DNA of 60,352 nt from positions 1-60,352 of the forward strand of contig JAHJQK010000073.1 in the NCBI GenBank assembly GCA_018819135.1. The letters are read 5' to 3'. Positions 54,649-60,352 of this stretch are shown here, piece after piece; position 1 is the first letter of the stretch, and every line of letters begins with the position of its first letter. The position numbers were made by a program, and so were the translations under genes. The notes under the pieces are model-generated. The model was given only the letters and a program-made list of their open reading frames with translations, was not told the origin of the DNA and did no database searches. This stretch comes from Pseudomonadota bacterium. Its GTDB lineage: Bacteria; Desulfobacterota; SM23-61.

Positions 54649-54801
54649 CTTTAACAGTTCACGAAAAAACTCCCAACCGAGTCTTTGCGAGCGTAGCGAA
54701 GCAATCTCGTCTTTAAAAACTCCAATAAGTTATAAGATTGCCTCATTCCGAAATCCCTCCTCACAATGACTTTGAGAGAGTTTTTCGGCAACCTGTTAAA
54801 G
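54649..54801. mobile_element. Small palindromic non-coding element (MITE-like)
   Basis: About 153 bases bounded by imperfect terminal inverted repeats: CTTTAACAG plus CGAAAAAACTC on the left (54649-54672) and GAGTTTTTCGG plus CTGTTAAAG on the right (54778-54801). Inside is a second palindromic unit, TTTGCGAGCGTAGCGAAGCA plus ATCTC (about 54684-54709), answered by GATTGCC...CCTCACAATGAC (54738-54765). The inner unit resembles the TTGCGAGGAGCGAAGC repeat common in deltaproteobacteria. There is no coding capacity. It separates galT from the GH57 gene. Confidence 0.6.
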
Positions 54802-54827
54802 TCATAGCATGGGCAGCCCTTCTTCCA

Positions 54828-56996
54828 TTAGACTTGCCACAGGGTTGATTCAAAATCTTGATCCGGAATGACCAGCGAAAGATACCCACTTCGCGGGTAG
54901 CGTTCCAATTTAAGATCTTCTTTTTGAATCTGAAGGAAAAAATCTACTCTCTGGCTGGGCTGCAATTGCAGCGCCGCAAACGGAATGGATAATTCGATGA
55001 TTTGGTCGGAACAGATGGTCGTGAAACGGTCCGTGGGCTGGCTGCTTCCTGTGAATGACTTAACGAAAGTAAAAAACTGTTCCCCCCCTTTAGGAAATTG
55101 GACGGGAAAGATAATCTGGCACTCCCGAGGATGTGAAAAATGGATATGAAATTGCAGACCTTGGAGGTGATTGGGCTCCCTGAGAATCGGATCCAGGCGG
55201 AAATAAAGATGCTGCAAATCGAAACCGAAATAAAAGCCAGAAATAAATCCTTCCGTGCGGTGCATCGAACTGTGGTAATACCGCCTGGCGAAATATCCCG
55301 CTTCTTGCCACTCATAGAAATGGGTAATCTGTCCATCCAGGACGGGCGAAAGCAATCCCACCGGCTCCACCGAAGGTTTTACCTCGTGAGATAAGGTAAT
55401 GGGCGTCTGCAGGTAATCGGGCACCGGAGATTGGAGAAGGAGATGCACATGGCTCAAATGACTTCTAAAGAGGCGGTCGAATTCTTGGTCGTTGTCGCTG
55501 GTGAAGTCATCCCCGTACCACCAAAACCAATCACTGCCCTCGGCGATGTAGATTTCATCCCAGGCCGACTGCCAGGCTGTTGCGGGAAAATTTTGACTTT
55601 TTCCCGGGGCCTTCTCTAAGAAAGTGCGCGTTCTACGCAAGCAATCCCAGGCTTGGTTATCCTCCGGAGAACCGATCCAGATTCTGAAGTTTTGTTCGAT
55701 CCAGGACCCCGTGTATAAAGAATCCAGCGTTTCCTGGGGGGGATACGTTTCTAAAAATTTACTGATTTTCACCGTCTGCAGAGCAGGGTGGTTGGAGAGC
55801 TTTTCGTAGAGCTCCCGCAAAAAATCACGACCTCCGTCCGGGTAATATTCCCAGGGGTTTTCTCCGTCCAAGGCAATCAGGACCAGGCGGCTGGGGTCGT
55901 CAGGTTGAGATTTCTGAATATTCTTCAAATGGGTTAAGAGGTCGGACGCCGCAGCCTGGGGGGGATTTTTGGCGTAGGTAAAGCCGATGAGGTCGGAAAG
56001 ATTCCGGTCGCGAAAAACCATCGTAACTTCCGCTCCCTGGAACTTTACCCGATAGGGCCGGTAAAGGCGGTGGCGAGCCGTATCCCCGGACAAAGACCTA
56101 AAAAGAATCCCCTCATCCGAGGCCATCCAGCGGATCCCGGCCTTGCGGGCGAGCGGGATCAATTCGGGGCAAACCGAGCCTTCGGAGGGCCACATTCCCG
56201 TAGGTTGGCATCCCCAAAGATACTGATGATACTCTACGGCCTTTTGAATCTGGACTTCAGCATCTTCCGGATGGGAAAACGAACCGGGGAGGGATACTTT
56301 GGGCATTGACCTGGACGCGGCCGTCCAGTCGATAAGCAGGGGAAGAATGGGGTGGTAAAAAGGGCTGGTGGTAATTTCCGCCTGTCCTTTGGCCAGCATG
56401 GATTGGTAGAGAGGAATTAACTCCTGGATGATTTCCGATTGGGCCTGAAGAAGAATGGCCTTGTCCGACTCAGTAAAAATCCTTCCTTTCAGAAGAAGTT
56501 CACGAACGCTTTCTTTTTTTTCCCGGGCCCGATGCCCGAACCAGGTAAGGTTAAACCAGACCTGCAAGTCGCGGAAGTCCTGAAGGGTAAAATGGCGGAG
56601 CAGGTCATTCCATTGTTCTTCAGGGACTTTCACCCCTCTTTTTTTAAAAAGGGCCCAGTAAGCCGGATAGGGTTTGACCATCGTCTCCGGGTGGCCAAGG
56701 AAAAAGTTGCCCAGGATAAATTTTTTTTCCTCAGGAGAGAGTTCTTCGGCAGGCTTGCGCGTATGGTCCAGAAAAATATCCTGGGCTTCTCCCCGAGCAT
56801 AGTCGTTTAACTGGCGGAGGAGCGAAGGAACTAAATTGAAGGTTTGCCGGATAGCAGGATATTCTTCCAAGAGGGAAATCATGTCGTAATAACCCTTGCA
56901 GGCATGGAGGCGCACCCAGGGGAGAGAATACTCCCCACTCAGAGGATCCCGATAATAAGGTTGATGCATGTGCCAGAAAAAGGCAATATTTAACAA
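54828..56996 (-). CDS. Glycoside hydrolase family 57 protein (alpha-amylase/glucanotransferase type)
   Basis: A 722-residue cytoplasmic protein. It starts IAFFWHMHQPYYRDP with the conserved HMHQPYY strand of GH57 and has WVRLHACKGYYDM, GMWPSEGSVCPEL (the conserved region with the catalytic glutamate) and ALDGENPWEYYPDGG. The C-terminal 200 residues form an extra beta-rich domain seen in longer GH57 proteins. GH57 enzymes include alpha-amylase, amylopullulanase, 4-alpha-glucanotransferase and branching enzyme; which one this is cannot be told. The gene order with galT and glgA suggests a role in alpha-glucan remodelling. It starts at TTG 56996 with a poor ribosome binding site. Confidence 0.9.
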   Translation of the reverse strand: MLNIAFFWHMHQPYYRDPLSGEYSLPWVRLHACKGYYDMISLLEEYPAIRQTFNLVPSLLRQLNDYARGEAQDIFLDHTRKPAEELSPEEKKFILGNFFLGHPETMVKPYPAYWALFKKRGVKVPEEQWNDLLRHFTLQDFRDLQVWFNLTWFGHRAREKKESVRELLLKGRIFTESDKAILLQAQSEIIQELIPLYQSMLAKGQAEITTSPFYHPILPLLIDWTAASRSMPKVSLPGSFSHPEDAEVQIQKAVEYHQYLWGCQPTGMWPSEGSVCPELIPLARKAGIRWMASDEGILFRSLSGDTARHRLYRPYRVKFQGAEVTMVFRDRNLSDLIGFTYAKNPPQAAASDLLTHLKNIQKSQPDDPSRLVLIALDGENPWEYYPDGGRDFLRELYEKLSNHPALQTVKISKFLETYPPQETLDSLYTGSWIEQNFRIWIGSPEDNQAWDCLRRTRTFLEKAPGKSQNFPATAWQSAWDEIYIAEGSDWFWWYGDDFTSDNDQEFDRLFRSHLSHVHLLLQSPVPDYLQTPITLSHEVKPSVEPVGLLSPVLDGQITHFYEWQEAGYFARRYYHSSMHRTEGFISGFYFGFDLQHLYFRLDPILREPNHLQGLQFHIHFSHPRECQIIFPVQFPKGGEQFFTFVKSFTGSSQPTDRFTTICSDQIIELSIPFAALQLQPSQRVDFFLQIQKEDLKLERYPRSGYLSLVIPDQDFESTLWQV

Positions 56997-57200
56997 ACTT
57001 ATCTTTCTTCTCGATTTTTTTAAACCATTATAGCAAATCTGATAAGGGAAACAAGCGAGTCATTCGTTAACTGCTTTCTACATTTTACTTTTCACGTTTC
57101 ACTTTCTTTTCTTCTCTCTTCTTTTCTGGCTCCAACTGTGGTATTTTACTCGTTGATAAAAATGATGATTTCTTAAAAAGTCATCAAGATGGATGGCAAA

Positions 57201-57228
57201 GTAGGGGCACGAAGCATCGTGCCCCTAC
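57201..57228. repeat. Perfect 12-bp hairpin in the leader of the trxB-like gene
   Basis: GTAGGGGCACGA (57201-57212), loop AGCA, TCGTGCCCCTAC (57217-57228). The same GGGGCACG hairpin is a frequent intergenic repeat in many bacteria. It lies 62 bases before ATG 57291 and would form a stable mRNA structure. Confidence 0.7.
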
Positions 57229-57290
57229 TAAACCGCCGCAATGACGAAAACGGGACTTTTTACAAAACCATTAAAATTGGGGGAAGAGTC

Positions 57291-58220
57291 ATGGAGGCTC
57301 CAGAATATGATTTATTCATCGCCGGTGGTGGCCCGGCAGGCCTGACTGCCGGACTTTATGCTGCCCGGGGTAAATTGCGCACCCTGCTCATCGAGAAGAT
57401 GGCTCCGGGAGGCCAGGCCGCCAGCACCTTTTTGATCGAAAACTACCCCGGCTTTCCGGAGGGGATCCCAGGGCCGGATTTGGCGCAAGCGATGGAGAAA
57501 CAAGCCAAACGCTTTGGGCTGGAGGTGGTCAGTGGCGAAGTCAATCATCTGGTGGCGAAAGGGAACCATTGGGAAGTTGGATGGGAAGGCCAGAAAGTAA
57601 CCACCAAAGCCGTGATTGTAGCCACAGGGGTTGAACCCATAAAATTGGGGGTTCCTGGAGAGGAAGAACTGAAGGGGAGGGGGGTTTCTTACTGTGCCAC
57701 TTGCGACGGTCCTTTTTTCCGGGATCAGGATATAGGCGTAATCGGCGGGGGAGACTCTGCTGTGGACGAGGCTTTATTCCTGACCCGATTTGCCAGGCGG
57801 GTCTACATCATCCACCGGCGTAACGCCCTGCGGGCAGAAAAAATCCTGCAGGATCGAGCTTTTCAAAACGAAAAGATCGAAATCCTCTGGGACACCGTGG
57901 TGGCGAAAGTTTCGGGCAAGACAGGCGTAGAGGGCTTGGAGTTGAAGAATGTGCAGACTCAGGAAACCAGGACTTTGCCAGTAAACGGAGTCTTTTTCTA
58001 TGTAGGGCTGAAACCCATTACGGAGTTTCTTGGCGGGGCGGTAAAATTGGATGAGCGGGGGTATGTGATTACCGATGTGAATATGGCCACCTCCGCCCAG
58101 GGAATTTTTGCTGCCGGCGATGTTCGGCAGAAGCTTTTGCGGCAAGTAGCCACCGCTGTCGGCGACGGGGCCACGGCGGCCTTTGCCGCGGAACGCTATT
58201 TAGAATCGTTGTCGCAATAA
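57291..58220 (+). CDS. Thioredoxin reductase family protein
   Basis: A 309-residue FAD/NAD(P)H disulfide reductase. It has the FAD fingerprint GGGPAGLTAGLYAARG near the start, the redox-active CATC motif in SYCATCDGPFF (residues about 133-143), the second nucleotide site GVIGGGDSAVDEA and the C-terminal FAD motif GIFAAGDVRQK. This matches TrxB in length and order. I start at ATG 57291 because GGGGGAAGAG lies before it; the same frame is open to 57189, but those codons include the GGGGCACG hairpin. No thioredoxin gene is adjacent. Confidence 0.9.
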   Translation: MEAPEYDLFIAGGGPAGLTAGLYAARGKLRTLLIEKMAPGGQAASTFLIENYPGFPEGIPGPDLAQAMEKQAKRFGLEVVSGEVNHLVAKGNHWEVGWEGQKVTTKAVIVATGVEPIKLGVPGEEELKGRGVSYCATCDGPFFRDQDIGVIGGGDSAVDEALFLTRFARRVYIIHRRNALRAEKILQDRAFQNEKIEILWDTVVAKVSGKTGVEGLELKNVQTQETRTLPVNGVFFYVGLKPITEFLGGAVKLDERGYVITDVNMATSAQGIFAAGDVRQKLLRQVATAVGDGATAAFAAERYLESLSQ

Positions 58221-58224
58221 AAAA

Positions 58225-58436
58225 ATTTCATATGGGACGCAGATGAACGCAGATTTTCAGGATTTAAAAATTCGTAAAGAGTGCAAGCGCAGGACGCAAG
58301 CGAAATGAGCAGATGCGTTGAGGCCTATTGTTTTTTCGAATTCACGCTTCTATGCTTTTACCCTGAGTGCCAAATGGTTATTTTACATTTTTATCTGCCT
58401 TTATCTGCGTAAATCTGCGTCCCTTTTGGAGATAAA
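58225..58436. repeat. Dispersed palindromic repeat, copy 4 (expanded)
   Basis: Ends GGACGCAGAT (58235-58244) and ATCTGCGTCC (58413-58422) are perfect complements. After GAACGCAGATTTTCAGGAT an unrelated stretch of roughly 100 bases follows before TTATCTGCCTTTATCTGCG resumes, so this copy is expanded. It reaches into the ribosome binding region of surE. Confidence 0.78.
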
Positions 58437-58437
58437 A

Positions 58438-59184
58438 TTGAAGATTTTAGTTTCCAACGATGATGGAATTCAATCTCCGGGCCTGCTGGCGTTGGCCAGG
58501 GCCCTGGATCCCGTTGCCGAAGTTTGGGTGGTTGCTCCGGATCGGGAGCAGAGCGCCTGCAGCCATTCTCTGACGATGAACCGTCCCCTGCGCTGGAAAA
58601 GGGTGAAGAATTTTGGCGATCGATTTTATGCGGTCAACGGAACGCCGACCGATTGCGTTCTTCTGGGAACCAGCAAAATTCTCCCGGAGCGACCCAACTT
58701 GATTGTCTCCGGGATCAACATAGGAGAAAATCTGGGAGAAGATATTACTTATTCCGGTACCGTTTCCGCAGCCATTGAAGGAGCAATCCTGGGGATCCCT
58801 TCCTTCGCGATTTCGCTGGTGGCCAGAAACCATTGCCTCTTTACGCCTGCGGCTTCTTTTGCCGCTCGTTTGGCCAGGAACATCCTGCAATTTGGACTGC
58901 CCCGTAATACTTTTTTGAACGTGAACGTCCCTGCTCAGGGGAAAAAACCGCGGTCCTACAAGATCACCCGCATGGGCAAACGAATTTATGGAGAGTCGGT
59001 TCAGGAAAAGACCGGGTCGAGGGGGAGGAAATATTATATCATCGGCGGGAATGATCCGGGGTATGCGGATACGGAAGATTCGGATTTTAAAGCCGTGGCT
59101 AAAAATTTTATCTCGATTACACCGCTTCACTTGGACTGGACCAATTATGCATCCATTGAGACGCTATCCAAACGAAAAATTTGA
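58438..59184 (+). CDS. surE: 5'/3'-nucleotidase SurE
   Basis: Removes phosphate from nucleoside monophosphates, a stress-survival phosphatase. The 248-residue form starts KILVSNDDGIQSPG, with the metal-binding aspartates, and has APDREQSACSHSLT and VSGINIGENLGEDITYSGTV (metal-ligand Asn region). I choose TTG 58438 with GGAG six to seven bases before it; the frame is open for 40 more codons upstream, but those lie inside a repeat and read as a spurious hydrophobic stretch. The usual partner pcm follows after 142 bases, separated by repeat copy 5. Confidence 0.94.
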   Translation: MKILVSNDDGIQSPGLLALARALDPVAEVWVVAPDREQSACSHSLTMNRPLRWKRVKNFGDRFYAVNGTPTDCVLLGTSKILPERPNLIVSGINIGENLGEDITYSGTVSAAIEGAILGIPSFAISLVARNHCLFTPAASFAARLARNILQFGLPRNTFLNVNVPAQGKKPRSYKITRMGKRIYGESVQEKTGSRGRKYYIIGGNDPGYADTEDSDFKAVAKNFISITPLHLDWTNYASIETLSKRKI

Positions 59185-59189
59185 GGACA

Positions 59190-59313
59190 TTGTATAGAAA
59201 TTTCCTTATTGAACACAGATAAATACAGATTTTCAGGATATTAAATGCGAAAAATACATAAAATAGTTATCTACGTTTATCCGTGGGAATCTGTGTCCAA
59301 ATTAATTTAATTC
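59190..59313. repeat. Dispersed palindromic repeat, copy 5
   Basis: The left edge TTGTATAGAAATTTCCTTAT, then GAACACAGAT, CAGATTTTCAGGAT, the middle AAAAATACATAAAATAGTTA and the right end GGGAATCTGTGTCC closely parallel copy 1. It lies between surE and pcm and spans most of that gap. Confidence 0.8.
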
Positions 59314-59326
59314 ATTTTAACTTTCC

Positions 59327-60028
59327 ATGAAGTTTTCCGTTGCTTCCCAGCCAAAATATTCCGATTATTTCCGGGCGCGCCAGCGGATGGTAAAGGAGCA
59401 GATCATCGGCCGGGGGATCAAGGACCCCCGGGTGATCGCCGCCATGGAGCAGGTACCTCGCCACCTTTTTGTCCCGGAGACTTTGCAGGGGCAGGCCTAT
59501 GGGGATTCGGCACTGCCTATTGGAGAAGGGCAGACCATATCTCAACCTTTCATGGTAGCCTTTATGACCGAAGCCCTAATGCTGCGCGGAGACGAACGGG
59601 TTTTGGAAATCGGGACCGGGTCAGGATATCAGACTGCTATTCTGGCCAAGCTTGCCGACCGGGTTTATTCCGTGGAACGGATCCGTTCTCTGCTGGAAAG
59701 GGCCAGGAAAAATTTCGATCAAGTCCAATGCCGGAACGTGATGACCCGGCTCTTTGACGGCTCCTATGGCTGGAAGGAGGAAGGGCCATTCGATGCCATT
59801 ATGGTTACAGCCGGGGCGCCCTCAGTACCGCCGCCTTTGCTGGAACAGCTCAAAATCGGGGGGGTTCTGGTCATCCCGGTTGGGGATAAAAACTCTCAAA
59901 GGCTTTTAAGCGTACGCCGGAAGAAGAGGGGATTTTCCGAAGAGGACTTGCGGGAATGCAGTTTCGTGGCCCTGGTCGGTGAGCACGGATGGGAGAAGCC
60001 GCCCAGGAAAGATTATGGACTTTCTTAG
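59327..60028 (+). CDS. pcm: Protein-L-isoaspartate O-methyltransferase
   Basis: Repairs isoaspartyl residues in aged proteins using SAM. The 233-residue protein has the N-terminal RMVKEQIIGRGIKDPRVIAA helix, QVPRHLFVPE, GEGQTISQPFMVAFM and the SAM site LEIGTGSGYQTAIL, then MVTAGAPSVPP. It carries about 20 extra residues before the conserved start. It converges with the amidohydrolase gene, sharing a four-base overlap of stop codons. The surE-pcm pair is conserved in proteobacteria. Confidence 0.95.
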   Translation: MKFSVASQPKYSDYFRARQRMVKEQIIGRGIKDPRVIAAMEQVPRHLFVPETLQGQAYGDSALPIGEGQTISQPFMVAFMTEALMLRGDERVLEIGTGSGYQTAILAKLADRVYSVERIRSLLERARKNFDQVQCRNVMTRLFDGSYGWKEEGPFDAIMVTAGAPSVPPPLLEQLKIGGVLVIPVGDKNSQRLLSVRRKKRGFSEEDLRECSFVALVGEHGWEKPPRKDYGLS

Positions 60029-60352
60029 CGGGGTAGGAGCGTGGGCGCGGTAATTCTGTTCCTCCATTCGTGCGCCTTTTTCAGGATTTCTGTTTCGTCG
60101 AGGGTGAGGAGTTGGCGGTCTTGCATGATCAGTTGGCCGTTGATGATCACATCGCGCACATCCGCACCCGTGGCCGAGTAGACCAGATGCGAAGCGATAT
60201 TGTAAATCGGCTGGAGATGAGGGCGGTTTAAATCCAGGATGATGATATCCGCTTTTTTACCCACTTCCAGAGAACCAATCTCCTTGTCCAGACCCAAAAC
60301 CTTTGCTCCCCCCAGAGTGGCCATGTGCAGGACCACATCGGAGGGCATCACG
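60025..60352 (-). CDS. Amidohydrolase (MtaD/SsnA-like), C-terminal part, truncated by the window edge
   Basis: Only the last 108 or so codons are inside the window. ATLGGAKVLGLDKEIGSLEV is followed by GKKADIIILDL and then VRDVIINGQLIM, the closing beta domain of the amidohydrolase family that contains S-adenosylhomocysteine/methylthioadenosine deaminases and related aminohydrolases. The metal-binding residues lie outside the window, so the substrate cannot be assigned. Its stop overlaps that of pcm by four bases. Confidence 0.85.
   Translation of the reverse strand, partial: VMPSDVVLHMATLGGAKVLGLDKEIGSLEVGKKADIIILDLNRPHLQPIYNIASHLVYSATGADVRDVIINGQLIMQDRQLLTLDETEILKKAHEWRNRITAPTLLPR

Noticed and set aside
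58318-58437. 40-codon hydrophobic extension of surE that looks like a signal peptide
   Set aside because: It is translated repeat sequence; the conserved protein begins at TTG 58438 with its own ribosome binding site.

Overview
This window looks like a stretch of a strictly anaerobic, Gram-negative bacterial chromosome, most likely from a deltaproteobacterial / Desulfobacterota lineage of syntrophic or sulfate-reducing habit. The evidence is a tungsten/molybdenum-type aldehyde ferredoxin oxidoreductase with its own MoaD-like partner, moaA, lnt, a UPF0280 gene next to housekeeping genes, remnants of fermentation-type genes, and many short dispersed palindromic repeats of the kind common in those genomes. 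The lineage is inferred from gene content and order; no rRNA gene is present.

Layout. (1) 1-13.1 kb is an accessory catabolic region on the + strand. A GntR/HutC regulator sits behind a strong promoter and a set of inverted repeats. It is followed by a soluble FAD reductase, large and small aconitase/isopropylmalate-dehydratase-like subunits, an isocitrate-lyase/PEP-mutase-superfamily lyase and an MmgE/PrpD protein. Then comes a scarred stretch (an internally deleted gene, an orphan small gene and an M20 peptidase lacking its front part), an amidohydrolase and a DUF362 protein. The order hydratase, lyase, PrpD-like dehydratase and flavin reductase suggests a branched hydroxy-acid pathway that I cannot match to a described one. 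(2) 13.3-14.6 kb is a small GC-rich minus-strand island: DUF4160, DUF2442, a RelE/ParE toxin and its antitoxin. (3) 14.8-19.5 kb, minus: an MBL-fold hydrolase, prfB with a programmed +1 frameshift, lnt and moaA. (4) 19.8-24.3 kb, plus: cmk, rpsA, sppA and a Ppx/GppA phosphatase. (5) 24.4-27.9 kb, minus: a nitronate monooxygenase preceded by a candidate regulatory or small RNA with two tandem terminators, then a MoaD-like gene and AOR. (6) 28-38.2 kb, plus: guaB, guaA, dnaE, accA, a UPF0280 gene, a phosphoesterase, a HIT protein and a LapA-domain protein. (7) 38.3-42.9 kb: a CBS-ACT protein, mutS, a broken AbrB/PIN toxin-antitoxin pair cut by a dispersed repeat, a fragment resembling the end of a beta-keto acid cleavage enzyme, and a winged-helix regulator. 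(8) 43-50.1 kb, minus: a probable operon priA-def-fmt-rsmB-rpe-cyclase ending in a textbook terminator. (9) 50.2-57 kb, minus: GH57, galT, glgA and a GAF histidine kinase, a glycogen/alpha-glucan group. (10) 57.2-60.4 kb: a thioredoxin-reductase-like protein, surE, pcm and the end of an amidohydrolase that runs out of the window.

Most of the window is ordinary housekeeping. The less explained parts are the catabolic cluster at 0.7-8.6 kb, the RNA element at 25.4-25.66 kb in which one leader segment can pair with the closing arm of either of two terminators, and a dispersed palindromic repeat family (five copies) that interrupts a toxin gene in one place and itself carries an extra hairpin in another. 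I saw no CRISPR array, tRNA, rRNA, intact insertion sequence or prophage.
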